A DNA stretch of 64,000 nucleotides, taken from positions 744,001-808,000 of the forward strand of contig NZ_CP043042.1 of the NCBI RefSeq assembly GCF_008122265.1. Reading direction: 5' to 3'. Under the pieces are notes generated by a model that ran no database searches, was not told the origin of the DNA, and was given only the letters and a program-made list of their open reading frames with translations. Numbering within the stretch: position 1 is the first letter of the stretch; each line of letters opens with the position of its first letter. This document shows positions 39,358 to 47,156 of the stretch, one piece after another. Made by a program: the position numbers and the translations under genes. The DNA is from Marinobacter fonticola (GTDB lineage Bacteria; Pseudomonadota; Gammaproteobacteria; Pseudomonadales; Oleiphilaceae).

Positions 39358-40323
39358 ATGAAAGATAATGCATTGCTTTCCCTCCTGTCCGATGGCGAAT
39401 GGCATTCCGGTGAAGATCTGGCACGGTCTCTTGGTGTCAGCCGCACGGCAGTCTGGAAGCACCTAAACCGCGTCATGGGTCAGGGTGTTAGGGTCGAACG
39501 TGTTCGTGGCAAAGGCTACCGGTTAGTCGAAACGATCGATTTGCTCGATAAAGAGATCATTATTGCTGGGCTGCCTTCCCTCATGAGCAAGCGTTTGAGC
39601 ATTGATGTATTCGATGCTGTTGACTCCACCAATGCCTATTTAATGCAGCAGAGCGACGACTCGGGCCGATCGGTGCGGATTTGTATTGCGGACCGTCAAA
39701 CCGAAGGTCGGGGCCGGCGCGGTCGCGCTTGGTCTAGCCCGGCTGGAGAAAACATCTACCTAAGTATGGCGTTACGGCTGGCCGGCGGATTTGCCGCCTT
39801 AGAAGGGTTGAGTTTGGTTGTCGGCGTTGCCCTGCTCCGTGCACTTGAGCGCCTGGGGCTCAAGGGTGCTGCGTTGAAATGGCCTAATGACGTGCTGGTC
39901 GATGCCCGAAAGCTTGCGGGTATCTTGATCGAGCTGAAGGGAGAACTTGAGGGGGCCGCGCGAGTCGTAATCGGTATTGGCCTCAATGTCCACATGAGCG
40001 ACCGCGACAAGCAGGTCGATCAACCGTGGGTCAGTCTGGATCAGGCTTCGCCTGACGCTGGCTGGAAGCGCAATGATATTGTCGCCGCGGTCATTGCCGA
40101 GACGCTTGGAGCCCTGGAGGTGTTTGAGCAAGAAGGCTTCGCCGCCTACCGAGATGAGTGGCAAAGGCATGATGCGTTGCTTGGCATTGCAATACGCACG
40201 GAGCCCGATGGCGACGAGGGTGTCGGAGCGGGTATCGATCAAGCAGGAGCCTATCTGTTAAAAACGGCTAAGGGGCAAAAAGTGTTACGGGCCGGGGAAA
40301 TTAGCATACGGCGACAAACATGA
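39358..40323 (+). CDS. birA: Biotin-[acetyl-CoA-carboxylase] ligase / biotin operon repressor
   Basis: BirA, 321 aa. The N-terminal winged helix (about 1-65: SGEDLARSLGVSRTAVWKHLNRV) indicates the repressor-type enzyme. The ligase domain has the adenylate loop GRGRRGRAWSSP and KWPNDVLVDARKLAGIL, followed by the C-terminal SH3-like part. It biotinylates the carboxylase carrier protein and may repress biotin genes; none are in the window. The start MKDNALLSLLSDGEW fits the family, and the frame's earlier ATG lies in the terminator region. It overlaps coaX by ATGA. Confidence 0.95.
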   Translation: MKDNALLSLLSDGEWHSGEDLARSLGVSRTAVWKHLNRVMGQGVRVERVRGKGYRLVETIDLLDKEIIIAGLPSLMSKRLSIDVFDAVDSTNAYLMQQSDDSGRSVRICIADRQTEGRGRRGRAWSSPAGENIYLSMALRLAGGFAALEGLSLVVGVALLRALERLGLKGAALKWPNDVLVDARKLAGILIELKGELEGAARVVIGIGLNVHMSDRDKQVDQPWVSLDQASPDAGWKRNDIVAAVIAETLGALEVFEQEGFAAYRDEWQRHDALLGIAIRTEPDGDEGVGAGIDQAGAYLLKTAKGQKVLRAGEISIRRQT

Positions 40324-41054
40324 CTCTCCTCGTCGATGCTGGCAACACGCGAATCAAGTGGCGTTTCAAGCCATCCATAGGCATGCCGCAGGAGGGTGTC
40401 GGTTCGTTGGCCGATCCCGGGCTTTTTAGGGGGCTCGCAGGTGCCACCGTCCGCCGTATCGCAGTGTCTACCGTTGTATCCGAAGACGCGCGCCATCGGC
40501 TGCGCCAGCGCCTGCAGGACGATTTCCGAGCGGAGCCGATTTTTCATTGGACCCAAAAGGCCCAGTGCGGGCTTGTCTGTGCCTATGAAAATCCCGAAAC
40601 CATGGGGGCGGATCGTTGGCACGCACTGGTTGGTGCCTGGCGAGAAGTGGGCCGTAGGTTGCTGGTCGTGGACGCCGGTAGTGCCTTAACGATCGATAGT
40701 CTCGACGATAAAGGTGCCCATCTTGGCGGCTACATCCTGCCTGGCCACAGACTCATGCGTGAGTCGCTAGAGAGCAAGACAGCGCGTGTGTCTTTCGGCA
40801 AAACTTTGTCCCTGGATATTTCGCCAGGCGCGACGACCGATGCTTGCGTACGCAACGGACTGAGCTGGTTGTGGTCCTCGGTCATCGACCGGCTGGAGCG
40901 GATGCGTGACGAAATGGGGATCGATGAAGATGCGGTTTTCCTAACAGGCGGGGACGCGCCGGGTCTGATGCAATTAGGAATGTCGGGACGCTTGCGGCCC
41001 CAGCTTGTATTGGACGGCCTTGAGGCTGTAGACGCCGAGGTCGGTGGGGTATGA
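40320..41054 (+). CDS. coaX: Type III pantothenate kinase
   Basis: CoaX, 244 aa, phosphorylates pantothenate in the first step of CoA synthesis and is not feedback-inhibited by CoA. ASKHA-fold motifs are LLVDAGNTRIKW (phosphate-1), GADRWHALVGA (pantothenate-binding) and VVDAGSALTID (phosphate-2, metal Asp), with FLTGGDAP near the end. It overlaps birA (ATGA) and the downstream SPOR gene (ATGA-type), forming a tight three-gene unit like the Pseudomonas birA-coaX-SPOR order. Confidence 0.95.
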   Translation: MTLLVDAGNTRIKWRFKPSIGMPQEGVGSLADPGLFRGLAGATVRRIAVSTVVSEDARHRLRQRLQDDFRAEPIFHWTQKAQCGLVCAYENPETMGADRWHALVGAWREVGRRLLVVDAGSALTIDSLDDKGAHLGGYILPGHRLMRESLESKTARVSFGKTLSLDISPGATTDACVRNGLSWLWSSVIDRLERMRDEMGIDEDAVFLTGGDAPGLMQLGMSGRLRPQLVLDGLEAVDAEVGGV

Positions 41055-41809
41055 GGTGGATTGCCGCTTTGCTGATTCTGGCCAATATCGGTCTCGCTGT
41101 CGGTGTCTCCTATTGGTCCTCGCCCGGCAAGCTCGATGTCGATGGCGGTAAACTTCCGAGGGTGTCCGAGCTCAAGCTCGATGGGCGCCAAACCGCTTCG
41201 GAACTCAACGTACCGGAACAGGGGCGGATCGCTGGGGAAATTCGCGATCCCAAGGTCGAGAACGAATCCGCCTTGGCGCTCAAGACCGGTTTGCGGAGCG
41301 AAGCGGAATACCGGGAATCCGGCAAGTGCGGGCGTATTGAAGGTTTCGAGTCGGACGAGCAGGCCGAGCGCTTTATTGGCAGTCATGAGACGCTTATTCA
41401 GGGTGTGAGTACCGTCGAGCAGATCAGTCCTCGCCCATTCTATCACTGGGTCTTGGTTCCTCCTCTAGGCTCCCGCTCAGCCGCGTTGGAGCGGCTTGAA
41501 GAGCTCCAGCGGGCCGGCGTGGACAGTTACCTGGTTACCGAGGGGGAGTACAGCAACGCCATTTCCTTGGGTTTGTTTGAATCCGAAAAGCTTGCGCAGG
41601 ACCTAAATGCTCGTTTCCAATCAAGAAATGTGGAAACAGTACTGGTCAATAAGGACCGTAATCAGATAAGCTACGCCCTCGTTTTTGAGGTGGCCAATGC
41701 AGCCGATTTGGATCGGTTGGCAGCGGCGGCCCGGCGATATGCCGGAGATTTGAAATCGGTGGGAACTGCGCCTTGTGAAGGTGTTGCATCGCCCGATAAA
41801 AATCCGTAG
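41051..41809 (+). CDS. SPOR-domain envelope protein
   Basis: A 252-aa protein with an N-terminal membrane helix or signal anchor (MRWIAALLILANIGLAVGVS). A variable middle follows, then a SPOR-like domain (about 95-200: CGRIEGFESDEQAERFIGS, then SYLVTEGEYSNAISLGLFES). SPOR domains bind denuded glycan at the division septum. The stop region contains the promoter of the following tRNA-tuf operon. It is the third gene of the birA-coaX unit. The specific role is unknown. Confidence 0.82.
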   Translation: MRWIAALLILANIGLAVGVSYWSSPGKLDVDGGKLPRVSELKLDGRQTASELNVPEQGRIAGEIRDPKVENESALALKTGLRSEAEYRESGKCGRIEGFESDEQAERFIGSHETLIQGVSTVEQISPRPFYHWVLVPPLGSRSAALERLEELQRAGVDSYLVTEGEYSNAISLGLFESEKLAQDLNARFQSRNVETVLVNKDRNQISYALVFEVANAADLDRLAAAARRYAGDLKSVGTAPCEGVASPDKNP

Positions 41810-41812
41810 TAT
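41784..41812 (+). promoter_or_regulatory. Promoter of the tRNA-tuf-secE-nusG operon
   Basis: TTGCAT (41784-41789), a 17-bp spacer and TAGTAT (41807-41812). It overlaps the end of the SPOR gene, and the -10 contains its stop codon. It is about 28 bp upstream of the first tRNA. Confidence 0.75.
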
Positions 41813-41840
41813 ACCGGCCTCGCTGAACAGGCGAATGTGA

Positions 41841-41916
41841 GCTGGCGTAGCTCAGTTGGTAGAGCAGCTGACTTGTAATCAGCAGGTCGGGGGTTCGATT
41901 CCGTCCGCCAGCTCCA
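41841..41916 (+). tRNA. thrU: tRNA-Thr (TGT)
   Basis: 76 nt with GCTGGCG/CGCCAGC acceptor stem, anticodon loop CTTGTAA and CCA encoded. The T stem GGGGG/CCGTC has a G-G mismatch in the middle and one G-U pair, which is unusual. Confidence 0.95.
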
Positions 41917-41954
41917 CTTTAAGTTTTGAGTCCATGCAGTTGCTGCTTGGATTT

Positions 41955-42038
41955 GGAGGGGTTCCCGAGTGGCCAAAGGGATCAGACTGTAAATCTGACG
42001 CGAAAGCTTCGCAGGTTCGAATCCTGCCCCCTCCACCA
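41955..42038 (+). tRNA. tyrU: tRNA-Tyr (GTA)
   Basis: An 84-nt class II tRNA with long variable arm. Acceptor GGAGGGG/CCCCTCC, anticodon loop CTGTAAA, T loop TTCGAAT, CCA encoded. Confidence 0.96.
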
Positions 42039-42049
42039 CTTAATTGCTC

Positions 42050-42124
<75 letters not shown>

Positions 42125-42146
42125 GATTTGGCAAGTTAAGTTGTGT

Positions 42147-42222
42147 GCTCATGTAGCTCAGTCGGTAGAGCACATCCTTGGTAAGGATGAGGTCACCGGT
42201 TCAATTCCGGTCATGAGCTCCA
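42147..42222 (+). tRNA. thrT: tRNA-Thr (GGT)
   Basis: 76 nt with GCTCATG/CATGAGC acceptor stem, anticodon loop TTGGTAA, T loop TTCAATT and encoded CCA. It is the last of the four tRNAs before tuf. Confidence 0.96.
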
Positions 42223-42275
42223 TTATTTGTCCGGTCAACGTAGCTTAACGAGAGTTGATTAGGGAGATTGGTCGA

Positions 42276-43472
42276 ATGTCTAAGGCAAAGTTCGAACGTA
42301 ATAAACCGCACGTAAACGTGGGCACGATTGGCCACGTTGACCACGGCAAGACCACGCTGACCGCGGCGCTGACCCGTGTGTGTCATGAAGTATGGGGAAG
42401 CGGTGAGTCGCGTGCGTTCGACCAGATCGATAACGCCCCGGAAGAGCGTGCGCGTGGTATTACCATCGCGACCTCTCACGTGGAGTACGATTCTCCGACG
42501 CGTCACTACGCGCACGTTGATTGCCCGGGTCACGCTGACTACGTGAAGAACATGATTACCGGTGCGGCGCAGATGGACGGCGCGATTCTGGTGTGTTCTG
42601 CAGCTGACGGCCCGATGCCGCAGACGCGTGAGCACATCCTGCTGTCCCGTCAGGTTGGCGTTCCGTTCATCGTTGTGTTCCTGAACAAGGCGGACATGGT
42701 CGATGACGAAGAGCTGCTGGAACTGGTTGAGATGGAAGTGCGTGACCTGCTGAGCCAGTACGACTTCCCGGGTGACGATACTCCGATCATCACCGGTTCA
42801 GCGCTGATGGCGCTGGAAGGCAAGGATGATAACGAGATGGGCACTACCGCTGTTAAGAAGCTGGTAGAAGCTCTGGACGATTACATCCCTGAGCCTGAGC
42901 GCGCGATCGATCAGCCGTTCCTGATGCCGATCGAGGACGTTTTCTCGATCTCTGGTCGTGGTACGGTTGTGACCGGTCGTGTTGAGCGCGGCATCATCAA
43001 GGTGGGCGAGGAAATCGAGATTGTCGGTATCAAGGATACCGTCAAGACCACCTGTACCGGTGTTGAGATGTTCCGTAAGCTGCTGGACGAAGGTCGTGCG
43101 GGTGAGAACGTTGGTGTTCTTCTGCGTGGTACCAAACGTGACGACGTTGAGCGTGGTCAGGTTCTGTGTAAGCCGGGCACCATCAAGCCGCACACCAAGT
43201 TCGAGTCAGAAGTTTACGTTCTGAGCAAGGAAGAAGGTGGTCGTCACACGCCTTTCTTCAAGGGCTACCGTCCGCAGTTCTACTTCCGTACCACGGATGT
43301 CACGGGTGCGTGTGAGCTGCCGGAAGGTGTAGAGATGGTAATGCCTGGCGATAACGTCAAGCTGGTAACCACTCTGATTGCTCCGATTGCCATGGAAGAA
43401 GGTCTGCGTTTCGCGATTCGCGAAGGCGGCCGTACCGTTGGCGCAGGTGTTGTTTCCAAGATTATTGAATAA
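42276..43472 (+). CDS. tufB: Elongation factor Tu, copy 1
   Basis: EF-Tu, 398 aa, delivers aminoacyl-tRNA to the ribosome as a GTP complex. G1 [11 protein letters not shown]3 DCPGHADY and G4 NKADMVDD are intact; domains 2 and 3 are complete to VVSKIIE. The start [10 protein letters not shown] is chosen over an ATG seven codons upstream, by homology and by its GGGAG-type site. It is cotranscribed with the four upstream tRNAs. A second copy (58774-59970) encodes an identical protein, and the DNA is almost identical from about codon 9 to near the end. Confidence 0.97.
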   Translation: MSKAKFERNKPHVNVGTIGHVDHGKTTLTAALTRVCHEVWGSGESRAFDQIDNAPEERARGITIATSHVEYDSPTRHYAHVDCPGHADYVKNMITGAAQMDGAILVCSAADGPMPQTREHILLSRQVGVPFIVVFLNKADMVDDEELLELVEMEVRDLLSQYDFPGDDTPIITGSALMALEGKDDNEMGTTAVKKLVEALDDYIPEPERAIDQPFLMPIEDVFSISGRGTVVTGRVERGIIKVGEEIEIVGIKDTVKTTCTGVEMFRKLLDEGRAGENVGVLLRGTKRDDVERGQVLCKPGTIKPHTKFESEVYVLSKEEGGRHTPFFKGYRPQFYFRTTDVTGACELPEGVEMVMPGDNVKLVTTLIAPIAMEEGLRFAIREGGRTVGAGVVSKIIE

Positions 43473-43493
43473 GCACCAGGCAAGTTTAGGTGC

Positions 43494-43569
<76 letters not shown>

Positions 43570-43603
43570 TTTTTAATCCTTGGGATACCAAAAGCTGATT
43601 CCT

Positions 43604-43972
43604 ATGGAGTCTAAAACAGAACAAGCAACCGGTCGCTTCGATGCATTGAAGTGGCTGGTTGTTTTTGTCTTAATTGCCGCCGGTGTCGTTGGCAACCTCT
43701 ATTTCGGTGCTGAGTCGCTCCTCTATCGGGTTCTCGGTCTCGTTGTTCTGGCGTTGGTCGCTGCGTTTGTGGCGCTTCAAACCGAACGAGGTCGCCGTTT
43801 CGCGCTGCTTTTGAAAGAGGCGCGAGTCGAGATTCGCAAGGTGGTGTGGCCCACGCGTCCCGAGCTCGTGCAGACCACCTTTATTGTGGTCGTATTTGTG
43901 CTGGTTGTCGCGCTGCTGCTGTGGGGTATGGACTCGTTGATCAGCTGGCTGGTCTCCGGGATTATCGGGTAA
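43604..43972 (+). CDS. secE: Preprotein translocase subunit SecE
   Basis: SecE, 122 aa, an essential part of the SecYEG channel. Three membrane helices are seen (about 15-34, 38-57 and 88-118), as in E. coli, with the conserved amphipathic segment EARVEIRKVVWPTRPE before the last one. The start MESKTEQATG is preferred over an upstream ATG close to tRNA-Trp. It is followed 12 bp later by nusG. Confidence 0.94.
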   Translation: MESKTEQATGRFDALKWLVVFVLIAAGVVGNLYFGAESLLYRVLGLVVLALVAAFVALQTERGRRFALLLKEARVEIRKVVWPTRPELVQTTFIVVVFVLVVALLLWGMDSLISWLVSGIIG

Positions 43973-43984
43973 CAGGAGAGAGCA

Positions 43985-44518
43985 ATGGCCAAGCGCTGGT
44001 ATGTCGTGCACGCTTATTCCGGCTTTGAAAAGCACGTAATGCGCACTCTCCATGAGCGTGTTGCCCTGAATAGCTTGGAAGACAGGTTTGGCGAGATTCT
44101 CGTGCCGACTGAAGAAGTGGTCGAGATGCGAGAGGGCAAGAAGCGTAAGAGCGAGCGTAAGTTCTATCCGGGTTATGTGTTGGTCCAGATGGAAATGGAC
44201 GACGAAACCTGGCACATGGTCAAGAACACCCCACGTGTACTCGGTTTTATCGGTGGTACTAAAGATAAGCCTGCGCCGATTACCGAGAAGGAAGCGGAAG
44301 CGATATTGCGTCGTGTAGAGAGCGGTGTGGATAAGCCGAAGCCCAAGACGCTGTTTGAGCCGGGTGAAATCGTACGCGTCGTTGAAGGGCCGTTTGCCGA
44401 CTTCAATGGCGTTGTCGAGGAGGTTGACTACGACAAGAGTCGTGTTAAGGTCGCCGTCCTTATTTTTGGCCGCTCAACGCCTGTTGAGTTGGAGTTTGGT
44501 CAGGTCGAGAAAGACTGA
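43985..44518 (+). CDS. nusG: Transcription termination/antitermination factor NusG
   Basis: NusG, 177 aa. The N-terminal NGN domain starts [17 protein letters not shown] and binds RNA polymerase, suppressing pauses. The C-terminal KOW domain ([19 protein letters not shown]) contacts Rho or ribosomal S10. It forms the secE-nusG pair seen in most bacteria. A terminator-like hairpin follows. Confidence 0.97.
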   Translation: MAKRWYVVHAYSGFEKHVMRTLHERVALNSLEDRFGEILVPTEEVVEMREGKKRKSERKFYPGYVLVQMEMDDETWHMVKNTPRVLGFIGGTKDKPAPITEKEAEAILRRVESGVDKPKPKTLFEPGEIVRVVEGPFADFNGVVEEVDYDKSRVKVAVLIFGRSTPVELEFGQVEKD

Positions 44519-44536
44519 TCTGCAGATTTTGGCGGG

Positions 44537-44569
44537 AAGCTCGCGCACACTGGTGACGCGGGCTTTTTG
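44537..44569 (+). terminator. Terminator or attenuator after nusG
   Basis: AAGCTCGCG (44537-44545) pairs with CGCGGGCTT (44557-44565, one G-U), followed by TTTG. It lies between nusG and rplK, so it may separate or attenuate the two units. Confidence 0.7.
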
Positions 44570-44581
44570 TGTCTGAAGAAG

Positions 44582-44605
44582 GGGAGCCGAGAGGCGTTCG
44601 AACCC
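44582..44605 (+). promoter_or_regulatory. Candidate L1-binding hairpin before rplK
   Basis: GGGAGCC-GAGA-GGC ... CCC just before the rplK ribosome-binding site forms a nested stem (GGG/CCC and GCC/GGC). In E. coli, L1 represses the L11-L1 mRNA at a structure of this kind that resembles its 23S site. Resemblance is by eye only. Confidence 0.35.
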
Positions 44606-44619
44606 ACTAGGAGTGAACC

Positions 44620-45051
44620 ATGGCAAAGAAAATCGAAGCCTATATCAAGCTTCAGGTTGCAGCCGGTCAAGCTAACCCAAGCCCCCCTGTTGGTCCGGCT
44701 CTGGGTCAGCACGGTGTGAATATCATGGAGTTCTGTAAGGCGTTCAACGCCCAGACCCAGGGTATGGAGCCGGGGCTGCCGACACCGGTCGTTATTACTG
44801 TTTACAGTGATCGCAGCTTCACGTTTGTTACCAAAACGCCGCCGGCGTCAGTGCTGTTGAAAAAAGCGGCTGGCATCAAAAGCGGTTCAAGCCGTCCCAA
44901 TACCGATAAAGTCGGTACTGTAAGCCGGGCGCAGCTTGAGGAAATTGCCAAGACCAAGGAGCCGGATCTGACGGCTGCTGACATGGACGCTGCAGTTCGC
45001 ACCATTGCGGGCACTGCGCGTAGCATGGGTCTGAACGTGGAGGGTCTGTGA
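44620..45051 (+). CDS. rplK: Ribosomal protein L11
   Basis: L11, 143 aa, binds the GTPase-associated centre of 23S rRNA and is needed for RelA activation. The N-terminal [27 protein letters not shown] contains the conserved Pro-rich switch and is split here into [18 protein letters not shown]. The C-terminal RNA-binding domain is [13 protein letters not shown] through to GTARSMG. AGGAGTGAACC precedes the ATG. rplA begins one base after its stop codon. Confidence 0.97.
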   Translation: MAKKIEAYIKLQVAAGQANPSPPVGPALGQHGVNIMEFCKAFNAQTQGMEPGLPTPVVITVYSDRSFTFVTKTPPASVLLKKAAGIKSGSSRPNTDKVGTVSRAQLEEIAKTKEPDLTAADMDAAVRTIAGTARSMGLNVEGL

Positions 45052-45052
45052 A

Positions 45053-45751
45053 ATGGCTAAGCTGAGCAAGCGTCAAAAGCTGATTCGTGAAAAGGTAGAC
45101 TCCGCTCGTTCTTACTCGGTTGACGAGGCCGTCGCCCTGCTGGTTGAGTTGGGTGGAAGCGTAAAGTTCAAGGAGTCTATCGACGTAGCCGTGAATCTCG
45201 GCGTCGATGCCCGTAAATCCGACCAGGTTGTTCGTAGCTCCACCGTTCTGCCTAACGGAACCGGCAAGTCCGTGCGTGTTGCGGTCTTCACCCAAGGCGC
45301 CAACGCTGAAAAAGCGACTGCTGCCGGTGCTGATATCGTAGGCATGGATGATCTGGCCGAAGAAGTTAAAAAAGGCAACCTGGATTTTGACGTTGTTATT
45401 GCAACGCCGGATGCAATGCGTGTTGTGGGTCAGTTGGGCCAGATCCTGGGCCCGCGTGGTCTAATGCCGAACCCGAAGGTCGGTACCGTAACGCCCGACG
45501 TTGAAACTGCAGTCAAGAATGCCAAGGCGGGTCAGGTCCGTTACCGGACCGACAAGAATGGCATTATCCATGCCCCGATGGGCAATGTGGAATTTCCTGC
45601 TCAGTCAATCAAGGAAAACCTTGAGTCGCTGATTGCAGATCTGAAAAAGGCCAAGCCATCCACGGCGAAGGGCGTTTACCTGAAGAAGGTGACTCTGTCC
45701 TCCACCATGGGGCCGGGCCTCACTATCGATCAGAGCGGTTTGAACATCTAA
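45053..45751 (+). CDS. rplA: Ribosomal protein L1
   Basis: L1, 232 aa, forms the mobile stalk at the E site and in E. coli autorepresses its own operon. It begins [15 protein letters not shown]. The RNA-binding motif region [20 protein letters not shown] and [12 protein letters not shown] are intact, as is the end [12 protein letters not shown]. It is cotranscribed with rplK with almost no gap. A 256-bp leader separates it from rplJ. Confidence 0.97.
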   Translation: MAKLSKRQKLIREKVDSARSYSVDEAVALLVELGGSVKFKESIDVAVNLGVDARKSDQVVRSSTVLPNGTGKSVRVAVFTQGANAEKATAAGADIVGMDDLAEEVKKGNLDFDVVIATPDAMRVVGQLGQILGPRGLMPNPKVGTVTPDVETAVKNAKAGQVRYRTDKNGIIHAPMGNVEFPAQSIKENLESLIADLKKAKPSTAKGVYLKKVTLSSTMGPGLTIDQSGLNI

Positions 45752-45775
45752 TCCCTGCTCGATAGATCCTTTGTA

Positions 45776-45930
45776 GTCTAGGCGGAAGCCAAGGCTGTCA
45801 AAGACCGCAGGCCCCCGCGTCGCCCGAAAGGGTGGCAAAGGGTTAAAGCAACGCCTGCGCAGACGGTGTGAAGACGTTCTCTGAACCCAAACACCGTATG
45901 GCGCCCTGAAAGGTGCCGAATTGAGAAGGA
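45776..45930 (+). promoter_or_regulatory. L10 leader (rplJL autoregulatory RNA)
   Basis: The 256-bp gap before rplJ has the conserved core TCAAAGACCGCAGGC (45798-45812) of the L10 leader RNA family, where the L10-(L7/L12) complex binds and represses translation. Paired GC-rich segments surround it (CGCGTCGCCC, GGGTGGC). The limits given are approximate. Confidence 0.75.
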
Positions 45931-46007
45931 ATGTCTTCGCTATTCGGTGCTGTTAAGGGCTGAGATGGGTTTGCTGACCTTTGTCAGCGAAATCAAGGAG
46001 AAATCCA

Positions 46008-46538
46008 GTGGCAATTCGACTCGAAGACAAGAAGGCGATCGTCGCTGAAGTCAACGAGACTGCCAGTGGTGCTCTGTCTGTGGTCCTGGCTGACTACCGT
46101 GGTATCACCTCTGGTGATATGACGGCTCTGCGTGCCAAGGCTCGTGCCGAGCAGGTTCGCCTCAAGGTTGTGCGCAACAACCTGGCGAAACGTGCGATTG
46201 AAGGTACCGAGTTTGAGTGCATCAGGGATGTATTGGTTGGCCCGACCATTCTGGCATTCTCGATGGAAGATCCGGGTGCGGCTGCACGCCTGCTGAAGGA
46301 TTTTGCCAAAGAGAAAGAGGTGTTCGAAATTAAAGGTCTGGCTGTCGGCGGTGAGCTGATGGGTGCAGACCAAATCGATCGCCTGGCCAAGCTTCCGACG
46401 CGTCATGAGGCGCTTACGATGCTGGCCGCCGTTACACAGGCACCGATCACCAAGCTGGCACGGACCCTCAACGAGATTCCCTCGAAGGTTACCCGTGCCG
46501 TTGCGGCAGTTCGCGACCAGAAGCAAGACGCTGCTTGA
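46008..46538 (+). CDS. rplJ: Ribosomal protein L10
   Basis: L10, 176 aa, is the base of the stalk that carries L7/L12 dimers. It starts at GTG 46008 with CAAGGAGA upstream, giving [15 protein letters not shown], as in other gammaproteobacteria. The longer frame to 45981 has no support. It contains [18 protein letters not shown] and [13 protein letters not shown], and ends with the L12-binding helix. It is followed 38 bp later by rplL. Confidence 0.96.
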   Translation: MAIRLEDKKAIVAEVNETASGALSVVLADYRGITSGDMTALRAKARAEQVRLKVVRNNLAKRAIEGTEFECIRDVLVGPTILAFSMEDPGAAARLLKDFAKEKEVFEIKGLAVGGELMGADQIDRLAKLPTRHEALTMLAAVTQAPITKLARTLNEIPSKVTRAVAAVRDQKQDAA

Positions 46539-46576
46539 TTCTGTTGAATACGTTTTTTTAACATTGGGAGAAAGTC

Positions 46577-46954
46577 ATGGCTCTGTCTAACGAAGACATT
46601 TTGAATGCAATCGCCGAAATGAGCGTTATGGACGTTGTTGCGCTCGTTGAAGCTATGGAAGAGAAGTTCGGTGTTTCTGCTGCTGCAGCTGTTGCTGCTG
46701 CTCCGGCTGCTGCCGGTGGCGAAGCTGCTGCCGCTGAAGAGCAAACCGAATTTGACGTTGTTCTGACCGGTGCCGGTGAGAAGAAGGTTAACGTTATCAA
46801 GGCCGTTCGCGAACTGACAGGCCTGGGCCTGAAAGAAGCGAAGGAAATGGTCGACAGTGCTCCGTCCACCATCAAGGAAGCTGCTTCCAAGGACGACGCT
46901 GACGCAGCCAAGAAGAAGCTTGAGGAAGCGGGCGCTTCAGTTGAGCTCAAGTAA
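46577..46954 (+). CDS. rplL: Ribosomal protein L7/L12
   Basis: L7/L12, 125 aa, the multicopy stalk protein that recruits translation GTPases. The N-terminal dimerisation part (to about 35) is followed by an Ala-rich hinge ([20 protein letters not shown]). The C-terminal domain has [26 protein letters not shown] site precedes the ATG. A strong hairpin follows before rpoB. Confidence 0.97.
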   Translation: MALSNEDILNAIAEMSVMDVVALVEAMEEKFGVSAAAAVAAAPAAAGGEAAAAEEQTEFDVVLTGAGEKKVNVIKAVRELTGLGLKEAKEMVDSAPSTIKEAASKDDADAAKKKLEEAGASVELK

Positions 46955-46995
46955 GAGTTGGCTGTTGACCGCATAGGTGCCTTAGGCATGAAAAT

Positions 46996-47025
46996 GGCTG
47001 GTGGCAAGAGCCACCGGCCTTTTTC
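46996..47025 (+). terminator. Terminator/attenuator between rplL and rpoB
   Basis: GGCTGGTGGC (46996-47005) and GCCACCGGCC (47010-47019) form a 10-bp stem with an AAGA loop, followed by TTTTTC. In E. coli a partial terminator in the same place lowers rpoBC expression relative to the ribosomal genes. Confidence 0.9.
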
Positions 47026-47156
47026 TGTTGTATATGCTATAACCTACAGCCCGAGTCTTGTTCGAGACGGCGCAGTTAGCCGAGCAATTCGGCCCCGAAG
47101 CAGGTAAATGTTTGCTTCTTGATACCAGGTATCAGGTCTAAAGCTGGGGAATGCAG

